This document shows positions 26,234 through 34,070 of a stretch of 64,000 nt of DNA, piece after piece. The stretch's first letter is position 1; each line of letters starts with the position of its first letter. A program made the position numbers and the translations under genes. This stretch comes from Clostridia bacterium. Its GTDB lineage: Bacteria > Bacillota > Clostridia > Christensenellales > DTU072. The stretch spans positions 248,001-312,000 of the forward strand of contig JAEDHK010000001.1 of NCBI GenBank assembly GCA_016297005.1, read 5' to 3'. The notes under the pieces were generated by a model that saw nothing but the letters and a program-made list of their open reading frames with translations, had not been told where the DNA came from and made no database searches.

Positions 26234-26740
26234 TTATTTTAATAAGTTCGAGTCGTCGTTCTTTCCTTCTTCGATCAGGGGCGGAATCTTCTCGTCCGGA
26301 CGATATTCTTTTTCCGAAACGATCTCCAATAAATAGTCTGTCGTCTTTTTACCCGACTTACTTTTTACTTGTAAAAAAACGTTCACGTGCGGATGGACGG
26401 AAGGGTCTATTTCCGTCTGCGGGGGAAGGGACTCTTTGTCCGGAGTCGTTTCGACGCGGATTACCTTTAAGGTTGCGCCTTTGGATAATTCGAGTACGTC
26501 TGATAAATTAATCGCCGTCGTATCCTTATAGACGTAAACGAGAGAACCGTTATTTCTCATCCGCAAAGACGAACCGTTCGACGAAGAATAATTAACGACT
26601 TTCGCTTCCTGAGAATCGAGATACAAGACGTTGCCGAGAATCGCGCCGACGATACCGAGAAGAACGAAACAGGCGATGGAAATAATAGCTATCATCGTTT
26701 GCTTCTTATTCAGTTTCTTATTAAAGTCTATTTTTTTCAT
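26234..26740 (-). CDS. Hypothetical membrane-anchored protein
   Basis: This protein of about 168 residues has a short basic cytoplasmic N-terminus, one membrane helix (about residues 15-40) and an extracytoplasmic domain of about 120 residues with predicted beta strands and a Pro/Asp/Glu-rich tail. I do not recognise the family. The start is ATG 26740, fixed by GAGGAAG; the in-frame TTG at 26752 overlaps that ribosome site. It sits directly after the MreB-like gene, a position where an MreC-type anchor might be expected, but it is too short and I see no MreC coiled coil. Confidence 0.78.
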   Translation of the reverse strand: MKKIDFNKKLNKKQTMIAIISIACFVLLGIVGAILGNVLYLDSQEAKVVNYSSSNGSSLRMRNNGSLVYVYKDTTAINLSDVLELSKGATLKVIRVETTPDKESLPPQTEIDPSVHPHVNVFLQVKSKSGKKTTDYLLEIVSEKEYRPDEKIPPLIEEGKNDDSNLLK

Positions 26741-26755
26741 GATCTTCCTCAATAA

Positions 26756-27781
26756 TTATTGCCCGAAGCCGAGCGCATACCCCAAAAAGGAGGAGTCGCC
26801 CAGCAGTCCGTATAACGTCTTAACCTGTAAAAAGGAAGCGTTTGCGGTACAAGCGGGGAGTTTTGTCATTTTATACATATATTCGCAGAACCAATTGATT
26901 TTGGTCGGCTCTCCAAGATAAAGGACGCCTTTTCGGATAATCTCTCCAACCGTCTTTTCCGAACAACCCATTAAAAGAGCGGTCATGAGTTCCACCGTTT
27001 TTTCGTAGGGACGTACGACGAGGGGATAGAGCTCCTTGGAGCGGACGGCGATCGTTTTGTTTTCGCCGGATATGATGTCCAACCCGATCGCGTCGACGAC
27101 GATATAGTCTTCCCGGCTGAGAGAGAAGCAGGAAAGAATGGGCGCTTCCGCATAGGTATTCAGTATAATACATCTTTCTCCGGTGCTTTCCGTCTTTTTG
27201 AGACAAGGAGACAAATCGTATTTGGCGCAAAGTTCTTCGGTAACGGATGATTCTACGTCCTTGACGCCGATATTGATCGAATGCGCTTGCGTTACTTTTC
27301 CGTCTTCGCAAAGAACCGCTTCTACCGTGCGTCCTTCCAGGTCGACCGCAAGGTTGAACCCTTTTTGTTGAGCAATCTTTGCCAAAAGATAAGGACGCTC
27401 CACGATATAAATATTTTTATACCCGCAAGAAATGAACGCTTGTTCCGTTTTCGATCTTCCGATAGAAGAAATGCCGGAAGAAACCAAAATATACAATTCA
27501 ACGGAGGTGTTTATGCCGAAAAGTTTTTTGAGATAATAGCGGATCATCAGTTTGGCGGCGGGTAGGTCGGAAATGGTATTTCCTTTGAAAGGCCGGCTGA
27601 ACATCAGACCTTCCGTAAGATCGTCGCGCATTTTGAGAGCGTCGCTTCCGAATGCGACGGCTATGGGCGTCGCGCTTTTTTTGCGAACAACGGCGGCGGG
27701 AACGGAAAGGAGCAACTTGTCGTCGCCGTATACAATAAAGTGATCGTCGTCAAAGGCAATAACCGCTTTTTTTGTAGCCAT
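26756..27781 (-). CDS. Divergent MreB-like actin fold protein with degenerate nucleotide site
   Basis: The 341 residues align by eye with MreB over the whole length: IAFDDDHFIVYGDDKLLLSVP in place of the phosphate-1 loop and LVYVKG..VLNEPS, then FGSDALKM, RPFKGNTISDLPAAKLMIRYYL, YIVERPYLLAKIA, VDLEGRTVEAVL in place of VDIGGGTTEVAV, and a C-terminal G(L)DIISGENKTI. The Gly-rich phosphate loops are lost (DLGTANT is AFDDDHF; GGGT is EGRT), so ATP binding is doubtful. The gene lies next to maf, the usual neighbour of mreB. I infer a pseudo-actin with a scaffolding role in cell shape or division. Its start ATG is three bases from the maf stop. Confidence 0.72.
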   Translation of the reverse strand: MATKKAVIAFDDDHFIVYGDDKLLLSVPAAVVRKKSATPIAVAFGSDALKMRDDLTEGLMFSRPFKGNTISDLPAAKLMIRYYLKKLFGINTSVELYILVSSGISSIGRSKTEQAFISCGYKNIYIVERPYLLAKIAQQKGFNLAVDLEGRTVEAVLCEDGKVTQAHSINIGVKDVESSVTEELCAKYDLSPCLKKTESTGERCIILNTYAEAPILSCFSLSREDYIVVDAIGLDIISGENKTIAVRSKELYPLVVRPYEKTVELMTALLMGCSEKTVGEIIRKGVLYLGEPTKINWFCEYMYKMTKLPACTANASFLQVKTLYGLLGDSSFLGYALGFGQ

Positions 27782-27784
27782 TGT

Positions 27785-28309
27785 TCATCCTCCCAGTATT
27801 TCTGTCAGTTTTTCGGTAGGTAATCCAACAATATTATCATAACTTCCCGAAAAGGAGCGCACCACGAATCCGTCCTGTATTCCATATGCGCCCGCTTTAT
27901 CGAACGGTTTGTATTTCTCGACGTATTCTTTGATCTTTTCGGATGACAGATTAAAGAACGTAACCGCCGATTTTTCGGCCGAAAGGTACTCTTTTTCGCC
28001 AATGCGAACGTATAATCCGCTGATAACTTCGTGCGTCTTTCCGGATAGCTCCGTCAGCATCTTTACGGCGTTTTCCGCCGTGTACGGTTTGCCGTAGATC
28101 TTACCGCCAAACGCAACGAGCGTATCGCATGCAATGACGTTTTCGCCATGTACTGCGCGTCCTTTTTTCTGCGCGTTGTTTTTCGCTATTTCTTCGGGCG
28201 TCCCTTCTTCCGATTCCGTTACGTCGGGTACAATAACGGAAAAGTCGGAAATGACTTTTTTAAGAAGTTCTTTCCGACGCGGAGATGAAGAGGCGAGAAT
28301 AAAATTCAT
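27785..28309 (-). CDS. maf: Maf-like nucleoside triphosphate pyrophosphatase
   Basis: This 174-residue protein starts FILASSSPRRKELL, the conserved Maf motif, and has CDTLVAFGGKIYGKP and the C-terminal DKAGAYGIQ and IVGLPTEKL motifs. Maf proteins hydrolyse non-canonical or modified nucleotides and affect septum formation. It lies between ppx and the MreB-like gene, with only two to three bases between genes, so co-transcription is likely. Confidence 0.95.
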   Translation of the reverse strand: MNFILASSSPRRKELLKKVISDFSVIVPDVTESEEGTPEEIAKNNAQKKGRAVHGENVIACDTLVAFGGKIYGKPYTAENAVKMLTELSGKTHEVISGLYVRIGEKEYLSAEKSAVTFFNLSSEKIKEYVEKYKPFDKAGAYGIQDGFVVRSFSGSYDNIVGLPTEKLTEILGG

Positions 28310-28311
28310 TT

Positions 28312-29823
28312 TTACAGGATATCCAGGTTCTTTTTGAAAGCGCGTTTAAAATCGCCCACGGCAAGTAACGCGTCCTGAATTTCCAAAGTGCAATCGGCTT
28401 CGGATTCCGTTTTCAGAATAACGCTTTCGCCGAGAATATCGCAGTTGATCGAAGTAATAACGCCGCTCATGCTACGATCGAAGCACTCGGCAATACGTAC
28501 GATAACGCCCAGTTTTTTAACGGCTTCGATGTCGTCTTCGGTCAGCATGGTAAGATACTGTTGCACGTCCATGCCGTCAAGCGGCTGATTGGAGTGCATT
28601 CCGGCAACGAGCGCAGCCATAACGAGATCTTTCTGTTGAATGCCGTACAGATTGCTGTTAAGAATCAGATAATACGAGTGTTTGTGATGATCGTAGAACT
28701 TGATGCTGCTGCCGATATCATGGAGCTGAGCCGCTACACGCAGGACCTTAACGTACATACGCGGCAATTTATGCAGAACTTTGAGCTGTCTGTATAATTG
28801 TAACGAAAGATCGAATACGTGCTCGGAGTGGGGAATATTCATGTTGAAGTTATGGAGCATATTATAAATGCTGTGTCCGAGAACGTCCGTGATACATCTT
28901 TCGTAGGTGGACGGTACGGCGTAATGGAATATAACGCCTTCGCGAAGGCCCGCGCCGGAAATGGTAATACCGGAAAAAGAAGTAGCGCGTTCAAAAGCGC
29001 GGATAACGCTCATGGCCGCCGGCAGAATCTCTGCGCGGGAGGCCGATACGCCCTTGATACGGACGGGCTTCGTTATGTCGACTGCTTTCAGCGAGTTGTA
29101 GATGTTGTCGAATTCTTCGAAAGGAATATGGTAGTTATGCGCCATATTCAACGGGTACCGCTTGAAACGACGGCTGATCTTGCCGAGGTTGCGGATAGAG
29201 CCGCCCACGCCGATCAACTGGGTGTCTTCTTCCAGGTTGCCGAGCCAATCCAATTTCTTGATGTACTCGGTAACGTAATCCTCCATCTGTCTGGCGCGTT
29301 CGTTGCCGTCTGTGATGTGAATGAATTTTTCCGTCAGAGTAACGGCGCCGAACGGTAGACTGTCTTGTTCAAGCATAAAACGACGGTTGTAGTGGATGAC
29401 TTTAACACTGGCTCCGCCGATGTCTATGATAAGTCCGCGTGGGATGTCCATGGAGTTGATGACGCCCGTATAAACGAGATTGGCTTCTTCTTCCTGCGCA
29501 AGGACGGTAACTTTGATACCGCATCCGTTTAAGATCTCGTCCACGAAGGTCTTCTGGTTCTTTGCTCTGCGTACAGCGGCGGTCGCGTATGCGAAAACCT
29601 GGTTCACTTTGTGACTTTCATAAAGGTTTTTGAAGGTGGATAGCGTCTTTACCATTTGTTGGATGCGTAAGGGACGTAAAAATCCGTCCGTTTCCATGCC
29701 CTGTGCCAAACGAACGGGTTCTTTTAATTCGTCGATTACGTTATAATAACCCCCGTCGAGCACATTGACGATAACGATCCTGGCGGTGTTGGAACCGATG
29801 TCTATGATTGCTATTTTTTCCAC
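28312..29823 (-). CDS. ppx: Ppx/GppA phosphatase with C-terminal HD-like domain
   Basis: About 503 residues. The N-terminal actin-fold half has IAIIDIGSNTARIVIVNV, the catalytic-region segment AQEEEANLVY, and DIGGASVKVI where most members have GGGS; then GVGGSIRNLGK and SGAGLREGVIFHY. The C-terminal half contains AAQLHDIGSSIKFYDHHKHS, an HD-type motif as in exopolyphosphatase/pppGpp phosphohydrolases. It likely degrades polyphosphate or pppGpp. Of two in-frame GTG codons, the one at 29823 is chosen: AAAGGAGG lies at proper distance from it but only two bases from the GTG at 29829. First gene of a seven-gene minus-strand run. Confidence 0.92.
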   Translation of the reverse strand: MEKIAIIDIGSNTARIVIVNVLDGGYYNVIDELKEPVRLAQGMETDGFLRPLRIQQMVKTLSTFKNLYESHKVNQVFAYATAAVRRAKNQKTFVDEILNGCGIKVTVLAQEEEANLVYTGVINSMDIPRGLIIDIGGASVKVIHYNRRFMLEQDSLPFGAVTLTEKFIHITDGNERARQMEDYVTEYIKKLDWLGNLEEDTQLIGVGGSIRNLGKISRRFKRYPLNMAHNYHIPFEEFDNIYNSLKAVDITKPVRIKGVSASRAEILPAAMSVIRAFERATSFSGITISGAGLREGVIFHYAVPSTYERCITDVLGHSIYNMLHNFNMNIPHSEHVFDLSLQLYRQLKVLHKLPRMYVKVLRVAAQLHDIGSSIKFYDHHKHSYYLILNSNLYGIQQKDLVMAALVAGMHSNQPLDGMDVQQYLTMLTEDDIEAVKKLGVIVRIAECFDRSMSGVITSINCDILGESVILKTESEADCTLEIQDALLAVGDFKRAFKKNLDIL

Positions 29824-29873
29824 GGTCACTTCCTCCTTTATATATTAATTTACTAGTTTATGTAATAATCAAT

Positions 29874-29902
29874 ATTATAACTGTGGCGAAAAAACTTTGC
29901 AA
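29874..29902 (-). promoter_or_regulatory. Promoter of the ppx-maf operon
   Basis: On the minus strand: TTGCAA (29897-29902), 17-base spacer, TATAAT (29874-29879). Confidence 0.75.
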
Positions 29903-29994
29903 TATGTTTTACTGATTTTTTACCGCAAGGAGATGGCGACGCGTATACTTTCCCGCTTTTTCGGCAATAGTCAAGAAAAAAAGGAGGAAAATAG

Positions 29995-30690
29995 TTGAAA
30001 GCAGTAATAATGGCAGGAGGTAGGGGCGTTCGTTTACGGCCGTTGACCGACGTTACTCCCAAGCCGATGGTTCCGCTCATCGATAAACCGGTATTGGAAT
30101 ATACTCTCAATCTTCTCAAACAAAACGGAATTACGGAGGTCGCCGTTACCCTCGGATACATGCCGGAGAAAGTAACGGAGTATTTCGGAAACGGAGAAAG
30201 ATTCGACATGAAGCTGACTTATTTTTACGAAAAAGAACCGCTGGGTACCGCGGGCGGAGTCAAAAATGCAGAAAGTTTTTTAGACGGGACTTTCTTGGTT
30301 CTCAGTGGGGACGCCTATACCGAAGTTGATTTAAATCGTGCGATTTCTTTCCACCTTTCTAAGCGTTCTCCATTCACAGTCGTTGCTCAACCTCATCCTT
30401 GGCCGGTCGGTTTAGGTACTCTTGAAATAGATTTTGAGAACCGAATATCGAGTTTTATTGAAAAGCCGGAGGTTGTCCGTCCGGCTCTCGTCAATACGGG
30501 GATATACGTCATCGAAAAGAAAGTACTGAAAATGATCCCGAATGGTTTTTATGATTTCGGAAGAGATCTTCTGCCCCGGCTCGTGGGTAGATGCTATGCC
30601 TGCGTGGATTATTCTTACTGGTCGGATATCGGCACTCTCCCAAGTTATTATGAAACGAATAAATACCTTGCAACTAGCTATATAAAGTAA
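29995..30690 (+). CDS. Sugar-1-phosphate nucleotidyltransferase (GMP/GDP-mannose-type)
   Basis: A 231-residue NTP transferase. KAVIMAGGRGVRLRPLTDVTPKPMVPL is the nucleotide loop, followed by EPLGTAGGV, LSGDAYTEVD (metal Asp), NTGIYVIEKKVL and YWSDIGTL. The VPLIDKP and LGTAGG forms are those of mannose-1-phosphate guanylyltransferase-like proteins, here without the C-terminal hexapeptide or phosphomutase domain. The start is a TTG at 29995, fixed by AAGGAGGAAA eight bases upstream; no ATG is placed as well. It stands alone, divergent from ppx. The product could be GDP-mannose or another activated sugar. Confidence 0.88.
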   Translation: MKAVIMAGGRGVRLRPLTDVTPKPMVPLIDKPVLEYTLNLLKQNGITEVAVTLGYMPEKVTEYFGNGERFDMKLTYFYEKEPLGTAGGVKNAESFLDGTFLVLSGDAYTEVDLNRAISFHLSKRSPFTVVAQPHPWPVGLGTLEIDFENRISSFIEKPEVVRPALVNTGIYVIEKKVLKMIPNGFYDFGRDLLPRLVGRCYACVDYSYWSDIGTLPSYYETNKYLATSYIK

Positions 30691-30761
30691 AAAACGGCAC
30701 GATGTAATTGGGCCAGAATCGCAAGTTATGGCAGCAACGGCCGTTAATCCGCAGAATTCGG

Positions 30762-31319
30762 TTATTGTTCGTCCGTCGTTTTGTCCGTCTTCTTCGGCGG
30801 GAGGATAGGAACGATCTCAAATCCTTTTACGCCCTTTGATTGCAGTTTTTCCAGAGCGATATAGAGAGGGACGCCGACCGCGTATACGAAGATCGCTTGC
30901 GTCGCAAGGATAGAAAGCATATTCATTACGTATCCTGTGTCCAGATCGAAAAGAAGCCATATTAACGGCAAAAAGAAAGCGTTGAAGAGGATGGGCGGCA
31001 ATCCGCCAAGAACCAGTTTCAGCGGTTTATTTTTTACGAATCTGCCGATAAAGTAGGTGCAGACGGCCGCAAGAAGGGTCGTTACGGAGCCGATCAAGAT
31101 ATCGTAAAAGCCGAACGGCGAGGCGATGTTGGAGAGCATACAGCCCAAAAAAAGGGCGATAATGCTTTCCGGATAGATCAGGGGCAGAAGGGTCAGACCT
31201 TCGCCGATGCGGATCTGAATGGGCCCGTACGCTACGGACATAAAAGCGTAGGTAAGGGCGACGTAAAGCGCACAAATAACAGCAGTACGCGCGATCAGGA
31301 GCGTTTTGGAGTTTTTCAA
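30762..31319 (-). CDS. queT: QueT-family ECF transporter substrate-binding subunit
   Basis: A membrane protein of about 185 residues, five to six helices, with IQIRIGEGLTLLPLIYPESIIALFLGCMLSNI, GSVTTLLAAVCTYFIGR and GGLPPILFNAFFLP, the pattern of QueT S components that import queuosine precursors such as preQ1. It should pair with a shared EcfT/EcfA module encoded elsewhere. The start is a TTG at 31319 with GAGGT seven bases upstream; the open frame up to 31406 runs through the promoter and riboswitch and is rejected. A cytoplasmic Lys/Thr-rich tail follows the last helix. Expression is probably controlled by the leader at 31328-31369. Confidence 0.88.
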   Translation of the reverse strand: MKNSKTLLIARTAVICALYVALTYAFMSVAYGPIQIRIGEGLTLLPLIYPESIIALFLGCMLSNIASPFGFYDILIGSVTTLLAAVCTYFIGRFVKNKPLKLVLGGLPPILFNAFFLPLIWLLFDLDTGYVMNMLSILATQAIFVYAVGVPLYIALEKLQSKGVKGFEIVPILPPKKTDKTTDEQ

Positions 31320-31327
31320 AATAAATA

Positions 31328-31369
31328 CCTCGGTTTTTTTATTATGAAGTGTTTGCCGAAAACCTTCAT
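31328..31369 (-). promoter_or_regulatory. Candidate preQ1-I-type riboswitch (H-type pseudoknot)
   Basis: On the minus strand: stem P1 ATGAAG (31369-31364) pairs with CTTCAT (31349-31344); its loop contains TCGG (31359-31356), which is complementary to CCGA (31333-31330) after an A-rich linker of about ten bases. The 3' strand of this second stem runs into the GAGG ribosome site of queT. Size, A-rich linker, pseudoknot topology and gene context match translational preQ1-I riboswitches, although the loop sequence differs from the best-known consensus. Confidence 0.65.
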
Positions 31370-31377
31370 GTGGCTTC

Positions 31378-31406
31378 ATTGTAATCAATAGGGCGTGGTT
31401 TGTCAA
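31378..31406 (-). promoter_or_regulatory. Promoter of queT
   Basis: On the minus strand: TTGACA (31401-31406), 17-base spacer, TACAAT (31378-31383). Transcription would start a base or two before the pseudoknot. Confidence 0.88.
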
Positions 31407-31421
31407 ACGTTTTTATTCTCG

Positions 31422-31459
31422 GTAAAAGAAAAAGCCTTCCCCCATCAAAAGGGAAGGCT
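31422..31459 (-). terminator. Intrinsic terminator of glyS
   Basis: A 9-bp stem (31433-31441 with 31451-31459) is followed on the minus strand by TTTTTCTTTT. Confidence 0.85.
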
Positions 31460-31480
31460 CTCGTTTTTATCAGAAATAGA

Positions 31481-32869
31481 TTAATAAGCGAATTTTTCGG
31501 TAAAATAGGCTTTCAGGTCGGCAATGGGCATACGTACCTGTTCCATGCTGTCGCGTTCGCGAACGGTGACGGAATTATCTTCCAACGTATCGAAGTCGAC
31601 GGTAACGCAGTAGGGGGTACCGATCTCATCTTGTCTGCGATAACGCTTACCGATAGAACCGGTCTCGTCGTATTGCGTCATGAAATCTTTGGAGAGTTCT
31701 CTTAAAATTTCGGTCGCTTTATCGCCGAGGGCCTTTTTTTGTAAGGGTAGAACGGCTACCTTAATGGGAGCGAGCGCAGGGTGGAAATGCATCACAACGC
31801 GGCTGTCCCCGCCTTCGAGTTCCTGTTCTTCATAAGCGTTGCAGAGGATGGCAAGGACCATTCTTTCCACGCCGAGAGAGGGTTCGATGACGTAGGGCAC
31901 GTATCTTTCGTTGGTCACAGGGTCAAGATAGGACAGATCCTTTCCGCTTACCTTCATGTGTGCGTTCAGGTCATAATCTGTTCTGTCGGCGACTCCCCAC
32001 AGTTCTCCCCAACCGAAGGGGAATTTGAATTCGAAGTCGGTCGTCGCGTTGCTATAAAAGCAAAGTTCTTCCGGATCGTGGTCGCGAAGTTTCAGATTTT
32101 CTTCTTTGATACCGAGACCGAGAAGCCAGTCTTTGCAGAAATTCTTCCAATAATTGAACCATTCGAGGTCGGTGCCGGGTTTGCAGAAGAATTCCAACTC
32201 CATTTGTTCGAATTCACGCACACGGAAAATAAAGTTGCCGGGAGTGATCTCGTTCCGGAAAGACTTACCGATCTGCCCGATCCCGAACGGAACTTTGGCG
32301 CGGGACGTGCGCTGTACGTTGAGGAAGTTGACGAAGATGCCTTGCGCCGTTTCCGGACGGAGATAGATGGTGCTGACCGAGTCTTCTGTGACGCCCTGAA
32401 AGGTCTTGAACATCAGGTTGAATTTTCTTACGCCGGTAAAGTCGCTTTTGCCGCAAACCGGGCAGGGGATGTTGTGCTCGGCGATGTAACTTTCCATCTG
32501 TTCGTTGGTCCAGCCGGCGATATTCTCTTCGATACCTTTTTTCTTCATATAGTCTTCGATGAGATTATCGGCGCGGTGGCGGGATTTGCAGCTCTTGCAG
32601 TCCATCAATGGATCGGAAAAACCGCCTACGTGACCGGAAGCCACCCAGACGTTCGGATTCATCAGAATGGCGCTGTCGAGGCCGACGTTATATTCGTTTT
32701 GTTGGACGAATTTCTTCCACCAGGCTTTTTTGACGTTGTTCTTCAATTCGGCGCCGAGCGGACCATAGTCCCAGGTATTGGCCAGACCGCCGTAAATTTC
32801 GCTGCCGCTGTATACAAAGCCTCTGCTTTTGCATAAGGCTACCAGTTTATCCATTGTTAATTCTGCCAT
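31481..32869 (-). CDS. glyS: Glycyl-tRNA synthetase, single-chain alpha2 type
   Basis: A 462-residue class II synthetase of the homodimeric (eukaryote/Gram-positive) type. It has [14 protein letters not shown] with WDYGPLG near the N-terminus (motif 1 region), the CPVCG zinc-like segment in the insertion, the [25 protein letters not shown] motif 2 region, [13 protein letters not shown], and [14 protein letters not shown] (motif 3); an anticodon-binding domain follows. The start is ATG 32869 with GGAGTGA; a longer frame to 32899 lacks a site. It has its own promoter and terminator; I see no room for a glycine T-box. Confidence 0.96.
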   Translation of the reverse strand: MAELTMDKLVALCKSRGFVYSGSEIYGGLANTWDYGPLGAELKNNVKKAWWKKFVQQNEYNVGLDSAILMNPNVWVASGHVGGFSDPLMDCKSCKSRHRADNLIEDYMKKKGIEENIAGWTNEQMESYIAEHNIPCPVCGKSDFTGVRKFNLMFKTFQGVTEDSVSTIYLRPETAQGIFVNFLNVQRTSRAKVPFGIGQIGKSFRNEITPGNFIFRVREFEQMELEFFCKPGTDLEWFNYWKNFCKDWLLGLGIKEENLKLRDHDPEELCFYSNATTDFEFKFPFGWGELWGVADRTDYDLNAHMKVSGKDLSYLDPVTNERYVPYVIEPSLGVERMVLAILCNAYEEQELEGGDSRVVMHFHPALAPIKVAVLPLQKKALGDKATEILRELSKDFMTQYDETGSIGKRYRRQDEIGTPYCVTVDFDTLEDNSVTVRERDSMEQVRMPIADLKAYFTEKFAY

Positions 32870-32898
32870 AATTTCACTCCGAAAAGTTATTTTTATCA

Positions 32899-32927
32899 AT
32901 AATAATAAAAAACAGCTGAAAAGTCAA
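32899..32927 (-). promoter_or_regulatory. Promoter of glyS
   Basis: On the minus strand: TTGACT (32922-32927), 17-base spacer, TATTAT (32899-32904). Confidence 0.78.
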
Positions 32928-32974
32928 ATAAAAGCGGGGGTATATAATGCAAAATCGGAAAATATACTGAGAAT

Positions 32975-33682
32975 ATGACGAGAAAAAACTTCCGCGTCCA
33001 GATAGTAACGAACATACTGCTTTTTTCGATCCTCGCGATCCTGGCGGCTTTTTGCTTGCCGAATGCGGCTTCCGTCCCGGTCTTCGCTCCCTATTACGGC
33101 GGAGAGGAGGGATCGAATCGGGTGGGGATCATGATTAACGTCTATGAAGGAGCCGATCAGGTGGAAAAGATATTGAGTATCCTTGACAAGACGGAAACCA
33201 CCTGTACTTTTTTTGTGGGCGGCGTGTGGGCGGAAAAAAATCTGCCGCTTTTGAAAGAAATGGCTTTGCGCGCCGAGATCGGAAATCACGGATACCTCCA
33301 CCGCGATCATGCCAGGATATCCAAGCTGGCTAACAAAGAAGAGATTCTTCTTTGTCATAATCTCGTGCGCGCCGCGGCAAACGTGGATATGAAGCTGTTC
33401 GCGCCGCCCTCGGGCAGTTATTCGGACGATACGCTCTCCGTTTGCGAAGAAAACGACTATAAAGTCATCATGTGGAGTAAAGACACCATCGACTGGCGCG
33501 ACCACGATCGGGATCTTATCTTTAAAAGAGCGACGACGGACGTAAAAGGAGGGGATCTGATACTGATGCACCCGACGGAAGAGACGGTCAAAGCGCTTCC
33601 GTCCATTATAGCATTTTATAAGAAAGCCGGACTTCTTCCTTCCACCGTCAGCGACGTTATCGGAATAGCCGGATATTTTTAA
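32975..33682 (+). CDS. NodB-like polysaccharide deacetylase family protein, degenerate
   Basis: This 235-residue protein has an N-terminal membrane helix or uncleaved signal (residues 8-30) and a NodB homology domain: TCTFFVGG, EIGNHGYLHRDH (metal His pair), APPSGSYSD, MWSKDTIDW and LMHPT. The first motif, normally TFDDGP with the catalytic base and metal-binding Asp, is replaced by MINVYEGA. This is like the YlxY/PdaB-related branch of CE4, in which activity is reduced or altered. It may bind or modify cell-wall glycans at the membrane surface. Divergent from glyS. The ribosome site is weak; a TATAAT at 32943 may belong to its promoter. Confidence 0.85.
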   Translation: MTRKNFRVQIVTNILLFSILAILAAFCLPNAASVPVFAPYYGGEEGSNRVGIMINVYEGADQVEKILSILDKTETTCTFFVGGVWAEKNLPLLKEMALRAEIGNHGYLHRDHARISKLANKEEILLCHNLVRAAANVDMKLFAPPSGSYSDDTLSVCEENDYKVIMWSKDTIDWRDHDRDLIFKRATTDVKGGDLILMHPTEETVKALPSIIAFYKKAGLLPSTVSDVIGIAGYF

Positions 33683-33766
33683 GGGCTCTTCTGTCTTTAC
33701 CCCATTCCGTTTGACCTGATCGGATAAAAAAGGGATTTGTAACTTCGATTTAAAGAGATATTTTCG

Positions 33767-33795
33767 TTGACAAAGAATAAAAGGGGTTTTATAAT
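33767..33795 (+). promoter_or_regulatory. Consensus promoter of thrS
   Basis: TTGACA (33767-33772), 17-base spacer, TATAAT (33790-33795), a perfect sigma-A consensus directly upstream of the T-box leader. Confidence 0.93.
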
Positions 33796-33801
33796 AATTC
33801 T

Positions 33802-34032
33802 GTCAAAACGCTATTGAACAGGACAAGTAGTGCGTGGTACCGTTTGACAGAGAGTTCGGGTCAGAGGCTGTAAGCCCGGACGAAACGGCAACGATATCGA
33901 AACCACCCGTGCAGGCGAAGGCGCCGACCTGATTTCGGCAAAAAGAGTGGCAAAGTTTTTGCTTTGCAACTAAGGTGGAACCGCGGAAAGCAATTTTCGT
34001 CCTTAGACGCTTCGGCAGTCTGAGGACTTTTT
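33802..34032 (+). promoter_or_regulatory. Threonine T-box riboswitch leader
   Basis: The leader starts with GAACAGGACAAGTAGT, typical of stem I, and contains the AGAGG apical region. A probable specifier ACC (Thr) at 33902-33904 lies in the context GAA-ACC-ACC. The T-box sequence AAGGTGGAACCGCGG is at 33972-33986. A terminator hairpin with 10-bp stem (33999-34008 with 34018-34027) and a T-run ends the leader. Uncharged tRNA-Thr is expected to stabilise the antiterminator and switch on thrS. Confidence 0.95.
33999..34032 (+). terminator. Regulated terminator of the thrS T-box
   Basis: GTCCTTAGAC pairs with GTCTGAGGAC (one G-T pair) around a 9-base loop, followed by TTTTT. Its 5' arm competes with the T-box antiterminator. 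Confidence 0.92.
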
Positions 34033-34070
34033 AATTTTCAAGTACAAAAAACGAATAAAGGAGAGGCTTT

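Noticed and set aside
31781..32836. Plus-strand open frame of 351 codons opposite glyS
   Set aside because: glyS on the other strand has every class II motif; the antisense frame shows no recognisable protein features.
32870..32974. T-box leader for glyS
   Set aside because: Only about 100 bases separate the divergent starts and no TGGNACCGCG sequence is present.
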